From the NCBI GenBank assembly GCA_002702575.1, contig PAAJ01000016.1, positions 283,907 through 333,941 of the forward strand: a stretch of 50,035 nt of DNA, written 5' to 3'. A program made the translations under genes and the position numbers. The DNA comes from Phycisphaerae bacterium. GTDB taxonomy: Bacteria > Planctomycetota > Phycisphaerae > Phycisphaerales > SM1A02. The notes beneath the pieces are model-generated. The model worked only from the letters and a program-made list of their open reading frames with translations. It was not told where the DNA came from and made no database searches. Shown piece after piece: positions 18,231-26,435 of this stretch (the stretch's first letter is position 1; each line of letters starts with the position of its first letter).

Positions 18231-19025
18231 ATGCTCGCTTACCTCGATCTGCTGAAACACGTTCGTCACCACGGGCAACCGCGCGAAGATCGGACTGGAA
18301 CCGGAACACTCAGCTGCTTCGGACAGTCGATGCGATTCGATCTCTCCAGAGGATTTCCGCTGGTCACCACCAAGAAGGTGCACCTGAAATCCATCATTGG
18401 TGAACTCCTCTGGTTCCTGCAAGGTGACACGAATATCCGTTGGCTGAATGACAACGGCATCAGCATCTGGGACGAGTGGGCTGATGAGAACGGAGACCTT
18501 GGGCCCGTCTATGGTCATCAATGGCGATCCTGGGCTGCCGCGGATGGTCGCACGGTCGATCAGATCACGAACGTGATCGAAGGCATCAGGACCGATCCCC
18601 AGTCACGTCGCCTGATCGTCAATGCCTGGAATGTCGGCGAACTGCAGAAGATGGCGCTTCCCCCCTGTCATGTTCTCTTCCAGTTCTATGTGTGTGACGG
18701 CAAACTTTCATGCCAGCTTTATCAGAGAAGCGCCGACCTCTTTCTCGGAGTTCCGTTCAACATCGCGTCCTATGCCCTGCTGACGATGATGATCGCTCAG
18801 TGCACTGATCTGCTTCCAGGTGATTTCATACACGTCATCGGTGACACGCACATCTACACGAATCATCTCGAACAGGTGGATACGCAGCTGACCCGTGAAC
18901 CTCGTGCATTGCCAACCATGGAACTCAACAAGGACATCACGTCCGTGTTTGATTTCACGCTGGATGACTTCAACCTGGTCGGGTACGACCCCCATCCCCG
19001 ACTGTCCGCGCCAGTTGCGGTCTGA
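18231..19025 (+). CDS. thyA: Thymidylate synthase
   Basis: The start at 18231 gives 264 residues, the length of E. coli ThyA, and aligns [11 protein letters not shown] with its N terminus. The ATG at 18225 is also possible. [12 protein letters not shown] (20-31) binds the dUMP phosphate, and the catalytic Cys146 lies in [11 protein letters not shown], the same number as in E. coli. [20 protein letters not shown] is fully typical. The enzyme methylates dUMP to dTMP with methylene-tetrahydrofolate and releases dihydrofolate. That product is reduced by the dihydrofolate reductase encoded 12 bases downstream. Confidence 0.97.
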   Translation: MLAYLDLLKHVRHHGQPREDRTGTGTLSCFGQSMRFDLSRGFPLVTTKKVHLKSIIGELLWFLQGDTNIRWLNDNGISIWDEWADENGDLGPVYGHQWRSWAAADGRTVDQITNVIEGIRTDPQSRRLIVNAWNVGELQKMALPPCHVLFQFYVCDGKLSCQLYQRSADLFLGVPFNIASYALLTMMIAQCTDLLPGDFIHVIGDTHIYTNHLEQVDTQLTREPRALPTMELNKDITSVFDFTLDDFNLVGYDPHPRLSAPVAV

Positions 19026-19037
19026 TGGCGCAAGACC

Positions 19038-19523
19038 ATGCTGATCACGCTCATTGTCGCCGCAGCTGAAAACAACGCCATCGGGCGTGATGGCGATCTC
19101 CCCTGGAGACTTCGGGCCGACATGCTTCATTTTCGGAAGACCACGATGGGCCACCCGGTCATCATGGGCCGACGCACATGGGACTCTCTTCCAAAACCGC
19201 TCGAGGACCGAACGAACATCGTCCTCACCCGCAATCAGTCCTTCGAAGCACCCGGCGGTGTCGTAACGCGCGAGCTCCAGGAGGCGATTGAAGCCTGTGG
19301 TGATGTCGATGAATGCTTCATCATCGGTGGCGGTGAGATCTATCGGCAATTCCTTCCACGGGCGGATCGCATCTTGATGACGCGCGTTCACGTTGAAATC
19401 GATGGCGATGCCTCTTTTCCAGAGCTTGACGAAAACGCCTGGACGCTGACTTCCAGTGAAGTCCATCCCGCCGATGAACGGAATGACCACGCCATGACAT
19501 TCCAGGACTGGCGAAGAGCCTGA
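19038..19523 (+). CDS. folA: Dihydrofolate reductase
   Basis: The protein has 161 residues, close to E. coli FolA (159). Features in order: LIVAAAENNAIGRDGDLPWR, the acidic substrate-binding residue Asp28 in LRADMLHF, PVIMGRRTWDSLPKPL with the NADPH-binding loop, and FIIGGGEIYRQFLPRADR. It regenerates tetrahydrofolate after the ThyA reaction. The thyA-folA pair is a widespread operon and explains the 12-base spacing. Confidence 0.95.
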   Translation: MLITLIVAAAENNAIGRDGDLPWRLRADMLHFRKTTMGHPVIMGRRTWDSLPKPLEDRTNIVLTRNQSFEAPGGVVTRELQEAIEACGDVDECFIIGGGEIYRQFLPRADRILMTRVHVEIDGDASFPELDENAWTLTSSEVHPADERNDHAMTFQDWRRA

Positions 19524-19635
19524 GCGTTTTCGAAATTCCACTCCCTTTCATCACTTCTTGGGTCATCACGATCCGAGTGCGTTAGATCTTGTTCTGACGA
19601 CAGGGAAGTCGTCATTACTTGAAAAGGAGTTCATC

Positions 19636-20379
19636 ATGTTCGGAGTTTCGTCCTCTCTTGCGATCGCTGGACTGGTCATCAGTCTTTTGAGCGCATCCTG
19701 CGAAGTAGGCGTGAACGCAACGCCTGTATCACTTCATGTCGACGTCAAAGGTCGCTACACCCCGTCGGATTCACAGAACGTGGTCTGCGACATGATCGTT
19801 CCGCAGCCGGACGGCAGTGTTCGGCTCTATCGCGATATCGATTGCGATGGAATCGCCGACTATGTCCTGATCGGAAATCGCTGGATACCTCTTGGACATG
19901 GCGGTGGCATGGGGCCCTATCAACCCGGATCTTTCAAACCCGTTCCAAAGGAGATGCCGTGGTTGGATCCGGGATATCAGAATCGGAAAGCTGCGGATCT
20001 GATTCGGGAAACGGGCCTGGACGATCTTGGCGATGAGGATGACCATCGACAGGTGATCTGGCTCCATGGCCTGAGTACCTCCCAGTGGACCATGGATGTC
20101 ACCATTCCTTCCACATCACGTTGCGATCAACCGGACTTCAGGCAATACGACCTCGATCTCGAATGGACCGTGATCCACTGCGAAACGGACGAGGATTTCG
20201 AAGCCTGGCGCGTGTCGGGCAGTATTGACGAAGCACTTCGCTTTCTCGTTGATTGCGGCGTACAGGCCTTCTCCATGGACACGCTCACGGGCCGGCTCGA
20301 TGTGTTTCATGACGAAACAACTGGAATGATCCATGTGATGCTGGATGGTGCGGACGAGTATTCCGTGCCCATCGACTGA
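19636..20379 (+). CDS. Secreted protein of unknown function with a DxDxDG loop
   Basis: The protein has 247 residues from the ATG at 19636, which has a strong AAAGGAG ribosome binding site. An upstream frame extension to 19558 lacks one. The N terminus is a signal peptide (hydrophobic 8-21) with Cys22 in LLSASC, an imperfect lipobox. I do not recognise a family. Residues 64-76 (LYRDIDCDGIADY) contain D-x-D-x-D-G, the calcium-loop pattern seen in thrombospondin type 3 and dockerin repeats. This is followed by a Gly/Pro-rich stretch and an acidic C-terminal half with scattered cysteines (near residues 155, 179 and 212). A 6-bp hairpin (GACGAC-GTCGTC) precedes the ribosome binding site. Function unknown. 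Confidence 0.7.
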   Translation: MFGVSSSLAIAGLVISLLSASCEVGVNATPVSLHVDVKGRYTPSDSQNVVCDMIVPQPDGSVRLYRDIDCDGIADYVLIGNRWIPLGHGGGMGPYQPGSFKPVPKEMPWLDPGYQNRKAADLIRETGLDDLGDEDDHRQVIWLHGLSTSQWTMDVTIPSTSRCDQPDFRQYDLDLEWTVIHCETDEDFEAWRVSGSIDEALRFLVDCGVQAFSMDTLTGRLDVFHDETTGMIHVMLDGADEYSVPID

Positions 20380-20407
20380 TTCGTGTCGTGTTCGTAGAAC
20401 AACAAGG

Positions 20408-20437
20408 CCCCGCGGGTGATCACCATCACTCGCGGGG
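20408..20437. terminator. GC-rich hairpin between convergent genes
   Basis: A 13-bp stem, CCCCGCGGGTGAT (20408-20420) and ATCACTCGCGGGG (20425-20437), has one G-T wobble position and a four-base loop. It sits between the plus-strand secreted protein and the minus-strand lipoprotein gene and probably terminates both. No T-tract. Confidence 0.7.
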
Positions 20438-20457
20438 TCGTCGTGGAGAAGCTGATC

Positions 20458-20925
20458 TCATTCGCCCTCGCCGGGCATCACGGAAATCATGCCCATCATG
20501 GGCATGCCTTCGGAAGGCTGGATCTCGATCAACTCGACCTTCGCCGCAGGTCGTGTTCGAAGAAGACCACCAGCTCGAAACTGTTCACCGATATCGTCTC
20601 GAAAGCTGAACAGATCCATCGACACTCTCTGGCCCGGTTCGAGGGAATCAAGCACCGCGGAATAACGCTGATTGACCCAGATGGTGGCATCCGTCCAGGA
20701 TTGATCCGTCGAATTCACGATCTCGATGTGCGTGCCATCACGGAACACCTGGATCGGCAGCACATCGATCGTGTGGAGTTCGTAGGGGTACGGCCGGGTC
20801 GCCAGCTTTGGATTGAAATTCGGTGCATTGCATCCCGAGAGGCCTGCCAGAAGCAGGAGAAGTGCTCCCATCCGCCATTGGATGCGTCCCGAATTCCCAT
20901 CAAGGCTTTGAAGATGCATTTTCAT
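20458..20925 (-). CDS. Small lipoprotein of unknown function
   Basis: The reading frame gives 155 residues from the ATG at 20925; ATGs at 20937, 20919 and 20871 are alternatives without clear ribosome sites. A hydrophobic run LLLLLAGLSGC forms a textbook lipoprotein signal and lipobox. The mature part is short and beta-rich, with YELHTIDVLPIQVFRDGTHIEI and a conserved-looking LLRTRPAAKVELIEI. It ends in a Met/Gly-rich tail. I do not recognise the family. It diverges from the dus gene, with about 50 bases between starts, and it ends at the strong hairpin 20408-20437. Confidence 0.7.
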   Translation of the reverse strand: MKMHLQSLDGNSGRIQWRMGALLLLLAGLSGCNAPNFNPKLATRPYPYELHTIDVLPIQVFRDGTHIEIVNSTDQSWTDATIWVNQRYSAVLDSLEPGQRVSMDLFSFRDDIGEQFRAGGLLRTRPAAKVELIEIQPSEGMPMMGMISVMPGEGE

Positions 20926-20973
20926 CGTGCTGACCATTGTATGACCGGGGGCATTGAGGTCACAATACGGGAC

Positions 20974-22110
20974 ATGTCTGTGGAAATGAACCCTCCCGAG
21001 CTGACCCGACCCGTACTGGATCGACCCCTGAAAGAGGTCGCACGCGGTCTGAAGGTCGATCCTCGAGTCCCTGCACTGGTGCCGGGTTTCGATGCACCCT
21101 TCTTCCAGGCCGGCCTGGCGGGATATTCGGATGGGGCGATGCGACTGGTCGCCCGAACCCATGGATGCCCATTCTGCATTACAGAGGCACTCCTCGATGT
21201 CACGCTGATCAACGGTGGCAAGGGTCGGACTCGCGAGGATCCCGATCTGCTGCAGGAAGCTTGTGGTACGGGTGAACTCGAAGACAACATCGCAGCCGGT
21301 GGAAGCGACCATCCTCTGGCTGGTCAGATCATGGGTACGGAACCGGAGACCATGGCGAAAGCAGCCGGTCTGCTGGTCGAGATGAAATACGACGTGATCG
21401 ATGTGAATCTGGCCTGTCCGGTCAAGAAGATTCGCAAGAGACATCGTGGTGGCCACCTGCTCACGGTTCCGAAGGAAGCCATCGCCATTCTCGAAGCCGT
21501 TCGGGAGGTGGTTCCGGAATCCATACCGGTGACCGTCAAGATGAGACGGGCCTTCGATGAAACGGACGAGATGGCCGACAACTTCGAACGCATCTTCACG
21601 GCGGCCTATGACATCGGTTACTCATGGGTGACGGTTCATTGCCGGACGGTTCAGCAGAAGTACAAGGGTCCGGGACGCTGGCCATTTCTCAAGGATCTCG
21701 TCTCGCGGCATCCGGAAAAACTGATCTTCGGAAGCGGTGACATCTGGACGGTCGAAGACATCTTCCTGATGCTCGCGCACACGGGCGTGCATGGTGTCTC
21801 GGTCGCTCGTGGTTGCATCGGCAATCCATGGATCTTCCGCCAAGCCAGGTGTCTGATGGCGGGCGAGCCACCGCTCGCACCGCAGCTGCACGAACAGAGA
21901 CAGGCGCTTCTGGAGCACTTCCATCTTTCCGCGAGACTGCATGGCGAGCAGTCCGCTTCAAGACAGATGAGAAAGTTCGGTATCAAGTTCTCGCACCACC
22001 ATCCGGATCCGGAGGCCGTGAGGTCCCGATTCATTTCCGTGCGATCGATTGCAGAATGGCATGCCGTTCTCGACGAGTTCTACCCCGTGGATGAACCAAC
22101 TGCCGGTTGA
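20974..22110 (+). CDS. tRNA-dihydrouridine synthase family protein
   Basis: The frame from 20974 encodes 378 residues (ATGs at 20941 and 20986 are alternatives). It is a TIM-barrel flavoprotein of the Dus family, which reduces uridines in the tRNA D-loop with FMN and NADPH. Evidence: APFFQAGLAGYSDGAMRLVAR at the FMN-binding N terminus, DVNLACPVKKI with the catalytic-position Cys, PVTVKMR, VTVHCRTVQQKYKGP, GSGDIWTVED and ARGCIGNPWIF at the phosphate-binding end. Two signature segments deviate from E. coli DusB. The usual GCPxKK is ACPVKK, and the GAGSALL loop reads HRGGHLL. It may be a planctomycete subfamily. Its stop abuts the stop of the convergent gene with no spacer. Confidence 0.85.
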   Translation: MSVEMNPPELTRPVLDRPLKEVARGLKVDPRVPALVPGFDAPFFQAGLAGYSDGAMRLVARTHGCPFCITEALLDVTLINGGKGRTREDPDLLQEACGTGELEDNIAAGGSDHPLAGQIMGTEPETMAKAAGLLVEMKYDVIDVNLACPVKKIRKRHRGGHLLTVPKEAIAILEAVREVVPESIPVTVKMRRAFDETDEMADNFERIFTAAYDIGYSWVTVHCRTVQQKYKGPGRWPFLKDLVSRHPEKLIFGSGDIWTVEDIFLMLAHTGVHGVSVARGCIGNPWIFRQARCLMAGEPPLAPQLHEQRQALLEHFHLSARLHGEQSASRQMRKFGIKFSHHHPDPEAVRSRFISVRSIAEWHAVLDEFYPVDEPTAG

Positions 22111-23328
22111 TCAGAGCCCGAGAAGATGACGGGTGACTGCCGATCGCTGTCCCGATGTGAGCGGCTGTTCCAGTTCAGCCTTGGCTTGCTCGAGCAGGAC
22201 CGTTCGCTGACCCGAATTCCGCATCAACTGACCGATGAGTTCCTGTGCGGACTCGTACTTCATGGCGGCGTCATCACAGAGGTTCGCACCACTTCGTCGA
22301 CCCTCTGAGAGAATCTCTTCGGCTTCGAGCCGAAGGGCCTCTCGCCGATCGAGATAGCCCGGAATGATCTCATTGACGGAGGCCATCTGTTCAGGGCTGC
22401 CGTTTGCCAGAATCCAGGTGGCCATTCGTTCCACCTCGTCATCCTGTGCCCAGAGCCATGGATAGTTCGCCTGTCGATACCGTGCCACCCACGAACCAGC
22501 TTCATCCGAGGTGGGACAGAGGCCGTAGATCGATACGAACGTGTCGTAATCGATCATCTGCCGATCGCCCCATCGTCTGGAGCGATCGATCATCACGTTG
22601 ATTCTTCCGCCGGTGTCATTCCGAAGAACGGCAACACGTTCCGACATTGCCGAGGTCCGTTCGGCTTCGGCATAGGCTCGAATGCCGTCCTGCATCGCCA
22701 AACGCCAGGCCTCCAACGCCTTCGTGAGTTCAGCCTGCGGAACGTTCTTCAGCTCCTGGGAGGACGCGTCTTGAACCAGCTCGTAGAAATCCAGCCCTTC
22801 TCCAGCGTAGGTATCGCTGGATGATTCGAGTCGTAAAGGCATCAGATAGATGCGTCGATACAGCTCAAAGCGAGTGCGGTCCAGAGTCGTGGCCTGATCC
22901 TCGTATGGCGAACCGATCGTCACGATGTCTTCCAGGAGGGCATCGAGCTGCGTATCGGCGACAGTCCAGTTGGCGGACTTCGACTCGACCAGTTCAACAC
23001 GCAGATTCATGGTCTCCCCCGGCGCTGCGCGATAACGCCCCAGGAGGATGCCGTCGAGGCGTTTTCGGATGGGCGCCTCCCTGTCGATCGATGCCTGAAC
23101 GGCATCTTCGAGTGTTGCGATGTAGGTCTGGTATCGAACCTCGACGATGTTCTGCTGGGATTCATCCAGATCAAGGATCCGAATGACCGCTCGAATGTCA
23201 TCCGGGAGAACAACCGGTTGAATCTGATGATCCTGGAACTTGGTGAGAGTTTCACGTGCGTCCCATCCCATCACAGCCGCCGGCTGGATCAGAACGAGGC
23301 AGAACAGAATGAAGCGGACAAAACGCAT
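22111..23328 (-). CDS. Exported protein of unknown function
   Basis: The protein has 405 residues from the ATG at 23328, where a signal peptide begins (MRFVRFILFCLVLIQPAAVMG, cleavage near 21). A GGAA box lies upstream; the frame extension to 23361 is unsupported. The mature protein is charged and mainly helical, with LDESQQNIVEVRYQTYIATLEDAV early on, reminiscent of helical periplasmic Spy-type proteins but too weak for assignment. It lies 48 bases downstream of flgH in the same direction, where flgI would be expected in many flagellar operons. It shows none of the features of the P-ring protein. It may be cotranscribed with the flagellar genes. Function unknown. Confidence 0.72.
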   Translation of the reverse strand: MRFVRFILFCLVLIQPAAVMGWDARETLTKFQDHQIQPVVLPDDIRAVIRILDLDESQQNIVEVRYQTYIATLEDAVQASIDREAPIRKRLDGILLGRYRAAPGETMNLRVELVESKSANWTVADTQLDALLEDIVTIGSPYEDQATTLDRTRFELYRRIYLMPLRLESSSDTYAGEGLDFYELVQDASSQELKNVPQAELTKALEAWRLAMQDGIRAYAEAERTSAMSERVAVLRNDTGGRINVMIDRSRRWGDRQMIDYDTFVSIYGLCPTSDEAGSWVARYRQANYPWLWAQDDEVERMATWILANGSPEQMASVNEIIPGYLDRREALRLEAEEILSEGRRSGANLCDDAAMKYESAQELIGQLMRNSGQRTVLLEQAKAELEQPLTSGQRSAVTRHLLGL

Positions 23329-23376
23329 GATTCCATTGTACCGAAACGCCGCTTGATTCAACCCACGGGAATCCGA

Positions 23377-24438
23377 TCAGAAGGCGAAGATCGCATCCAG
23401 AGCCTGAGCAAGAATGCCCTTGCTGGCTGCCTTGGGTACGTCACCCTTGTGCCTCTTTTCAACCTGCAGATCAAAGATCTGGTTCGAGAGGATGGTGTTT
23501 GCAGCCGTGATGTCCTCTGGTCGACAGATTCCAGTCAACTGGGTGTACCACTCTTCGTCATCCGTTCGAATGCGTGTTCGAGCTTCAAGCACCAGGCTTC
23601 CATTGGGACGGATCTCGATGATTTCCGCGGAGAGGCGTGTCACGAGTTCATCTTCCCGCACATACTCGCCTTCACCATCGAATTCCTTTTCTCCGACCAC
23701 ATCGAACTCGGTGTAGTAAAGAGGGTTCTGACCATTGACACCGGGAAACGATTCAACACCCCCGGCCAATGCATATTCCTTCTCGGTTTCGAGACCCTGG
23801 AACGAGGCTGCAACACTGGACTCGCGCACGATGATCTGAACCAGATCATGGACATGGAACAACCTCGGCTCAGCTGGTGTGACCGCGAACATGCTGACCG
23901 ACTGGAGTTCCGTCATGCCGGGCGAAGCGGGAGACCAGACACCCATCGCCTGAGCCATGATCGAGGTTGACTGCATGGGCATCGGAACCGTCATCACCGG
24001 CTCGGCGGCGATCAGAGGCAGGCCCGTCAAAGGTGGCATGTCACTTGCAATGACCGGAGCCATTCCCGCATTCAGCCCGATAGCGCCCATGTCCATCGGA
24101 ACCATCATCGATGAAAGGCCTCCCCAGGCCACAGGCTGACCCATCGGGAGAACACCCATGGCACCGGTCATCTGAGGAAATAGTGGCCGCCCACCCATGG
24201 CGCCTGTGGCGCCCCAATCGTTCAGTTGGCCGCTCAAAGCGGAACTTGGAACATGGGTCAATCGTGGATCAAATCCACCGGCGACGTGATTGAGGTGACC
24301 GGTTGAGTGAGGCTGGTGACTGACAAGCTGATGCACAGGCTGCACCGCATCAATGGATCTGGTGTGAACAACGATTTCCTCACCGTGTCCGGCAAGTGGT
24401 ATTGCAATCGTGATGAGGAGGCCTGTGATGGATTTCAT
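23377..24438 (-). CDS. flgH: Flagellar L-ring protein FlgH with a long methionine-rich N-terminal region
   Basis: The C-terminal half (from about 184) is FlgH: HVHDLVQIIVRESSVA, then LSAEIIEIRPNGSLVLEA, then LTGICRPEDITAANTILSNQ, all characteristic. FlgH forms the outer-membrane ring around the flagellar rod. Two things are odd. The protein has 353 residues, against about 230 normally, because residues 81-183 form a Gly/Pro/Met-rich region with 17 methionines. The signal peptide (MKSITGLLITIAIPLAGHG) also has no lipobox cysteine, although FlgH is usually a lipoprotein. The gene follows flgA by 44 bases within the flgFGAH operon. Confidence 0.85.
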   Translation of the reverse strand: MKSITGLLITIAIPLAGHGEEIVVHTRSIDAVQPVHQLVSHQPHSTGHLNHVAGGFDPRLTHVPSSALSGQLNDWGATGAMGGRPLFPQMTGAMGVLPMGQPVAWGGLSSMMVPMDMGAIGLNAGMAPVIASDMPPLTGLPLIAAEPVMTVPMPMQSTSIMAQAMGVWSPASPGMTELQSVSMFAVTPAEPRLFHVHDLVQIIVRESSVAASFQGLETEKEYALAGGVESFPGVNGQNPLYYTEFDVVGEKEFDGEGEYVREDELVTRLSAEIIEIRPNGSLVLEARTRIRTDDEEWYTQLTGICRPEDITAANTILSNQIFDLQVEKRHKGDVPKAASKGILAQALDAIFAF

Positions 24439-24482
24439 GATTCGATTCCTTCGTCGATTCGATGTTCTGCAAGGTTGCGGGA

Positions 24483-25556
24483 TCAGGTCCCGGTAACTGG
24501 TGCCGCAACATCGATGATGGCTTCACCCGGTCCAGTCACAGTGGCTGTGAAGGTCTCTCGTTCGCGTCCTTTTCTGAGCTCGATGGTTTCACCAAGCCCA
24601 CCAGCTGTCTCCGCCTTTGCCTTCAATGAAATCGCCGCTCCACCGACCAGACAGCGGACGACGACCTGATCACCTCGATCCACCAGTTGGACCGATCGGA
24701 TGTCCCGCGAGCGGAACATCGTCCCCTGCCGCAGAGGCGCGACAGGAAGTCTTCCGATGACATCAGCAGGATGAAGACGCAGGGTTCGCTGTGAAGGCGT
24801 CAGCCATGATTCAACGGCGTTCACCTGGTCTGGCTGGATGGTCGAATGACGTGGCAGATTCTCCGAAGCCTGGGCGACCGTGCACTTGATCAAGGGTTTC
24901 ACCTTGAGCAGTCTGCGTTCACCAGGACGCCCTTCACTCCATCGACGCAGCTCAAGATCGATCCGATCGCTCATCGCAAGATCACTCATGGCCTTGATCT
25001 CGTAGCGAGTGCTGTCGAGTGTTTCATCAAGCCAGCGATCATCCTGGGCATCGAAGATGATCTTCAGGCAAGCCGGAGTCGTATCGAGTGCCTTGACCAG
25101 GTAGCGCATGACGGCACCACGCAAGGTATTCGTAGTCGAAAGATCGCTTGCGGCTTCCGTACGATTCGAGGAGCGAACGGATGACACGTCACTGCCGATC
25201 CTCATCGCCTTCATCGCCGATGGAGGCTGTGCCATGACACTTCGATCAGGTCGGACAACGACCAGTTGACCATTGAGGTTTATCTTGCCCCAGTGCACTC
25301 CCGCCTCATCAAGACGTCTGCGAACATCGGCAACCGTGATCCGGATCGGATCCCGACCCTCGACATCGACGATGTCGAGTTCACTCCAGCCACGGGCCTC
25401 CTCGCCCTGAAGGGTGGCGATCTCTCCAAGCGTGATGGTCTTGGCCTCAAGTGGTCGAGTAGCCGAAGACCGCAAGGTAATGCTGTCGGCAGTCGCGGCT
25501 GTCGCCATGACAACGACGAGTAATCCGATCACATTCTTGAATGCAAGCATGTTCAT
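24483..25556 (-). CDS. flgA: Flagellar P-ring assembly chaperone FlgA (SAF domain)
   Basis: The protein has 357 residues with a signal peptide (MNMLAFKNVIGLLVVVMATAATA). FlgA is a periplasmic chaperone for P-ring assembly. An SAF/antifreeze-like region lies at about 235-300 (STIQPDQVNAVESWL, IGRLPVAPLRQGTMFRSRDI), followed by QLVDRGDQVVVRCLVGGAAISLKAKA and ETIELRKG. That block occurs at the end of FlgA, where VRVRN-type strands are usual. The N-terminal half is longer than in enterobacteria (about 219 residues in total there), as often seen in planctomycetes and spirochaetes. It lies 24 bases after flgG. Confidence 0.85.
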   Translation of the reverse strand: MNMLAFKNVIGLLVVVMATAATADSITLRSSATRPLEAKTITLGEIATLQGEEARGWSELDIVDVEGRDPIRITVADVRRRLDEAGVHWGKINLNGQLVVVRPDRSVMAQPPSAMKAMRIGSDVSSVRSSNRTEAASDLSTTNTLRGAVMRYLVKALDTTPACLKIIFDAQDDRWLDETLDSTRYEIKAMSDLAMSDRIDLELRRWSEGRPGERRLLKVKPLIKCTVAQASENLPRHSTIQPDQVNAVESWLTPSQRTLRLHPADVIGRLPVAPLRQGTMFRSRDIRSVQLVDRGDQVVVRCLVGGAAISLKAKAETAGGLGETIELRKGRERETFTATVTGPGEAIIDVAAPVTGT

Positions 25557-25580
25557 GTTCGATCACCGTTCATTGATGGA

Positions 25581-26393
25581 TCAGCCGTATCGCCTCAGAT
25601 TGGCGACGATCTGCAGGACTTCGTCAGCGGCCTTCAAGGCCTGTGAATTGAACTCGAAGGCTCTCTGGGTGTTGATCAAATCGACCAGTTCCGTCACAGG
25701 GTCGACATTGGAAGCCTCCAGGAAATTCTGGATGATGCTGCCTCTTCCGTTTTCCGTTGGCAGCCCGATCGACACCTCTCCTGAAGCGATGGACTCCGTA
25801 TAGAGATTGCCGCCGATGGGTGTCAGGCCTGCAGGATTGGCGAAGATCGCCAGTTCCAGCTGGCCGATCTCCTCGAAGATCTCTCCATATGAGATCTGGA
25901 CACTGCCATCGTTCGTGACGTTGATCGCGTATTCCGGAATACCCCATGGAACTTCAATGGCCGGAACAAGTCGACGACCCTGGTCGTTTGCGAGCACGAG
26001 TTGTCGTTCCGCATTCAAGGCGAAGTTGCCGGAACGCGTGTAGGCCAGGCCATTCGTATAGGTGTCTTCCACCTCGACGACAAAGAAGCCACTACCGCTG
26101 ATGGCTGCATCCAATGGCTGATCCGTTGAAATCAGCGGACCTTCCTGAAGGTTCAACTGAGTTCCCGAAACCCGGGTACCGACACCTGCATAGAGACCTG
26201 TCGGATTCAGATCACCCAACGTATTCTCGAGTCCGGGCTGCCGCTGCTCGAGATAGAGCAGGTCCTGGAAATTCACCCGACTCGACTTGAAGCCGTCGGT
26301 GTTCGCATTCGCCAGGTTGTTGGCGATGACGTTCAGATTCGTCGTCAGAGCGCTCAGTCCGGTTGCTGATGCATCAAGACATGTAAAGGCCAT
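25581..26393 (-). CDS. flgG: Flagellar distal rod protein FlgG
   Basis: The protein has 270 residues (E. coli 260). The N-terminal heptad region has LTTNLNVIANNLANANTDGFKSSR, the rod/hook signature, followed by FQDLLYLEQRQPG. The C terminus ELVDLINTQRAFEFNSQALKAADEVLQIVANLRR is the matching D0 helix. It forms the distal rod of the flagellar basal body. A GGAG site lies nine bases before the ATG. The gene is 42 bases downstream of flgF and followed by flgA. Confidence 0.95.
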   Translation of the reverse strand: MAFTCLDASATGLSALTTNLNVIANNLANANTDGFKSSRVNFQDLLYLEQRQPGLENTLGDLNPTGLYAGVGTRVSGTQLNLQEGPLISTDQPLDAAISGSGFFVVEVEDTYTNGLAYTRSGNFALNAERQLVLANDQGRRLVPAIEVPWGIPEYAINVTNDGSVQISYGEIFEEIGQLELAIFANPAGLTPIGGNLYTESIASGEVSIGLPTENGRGSIIQNFLEASNVDPVTELVDLINTQRAFEFNSQALKAADEVLQIVANLRRYG

Positions 26394-26435
26394 TTCGATC
26401 TACTCCACAAAGGACGTGTCTGTTCGCCCGTCGAT

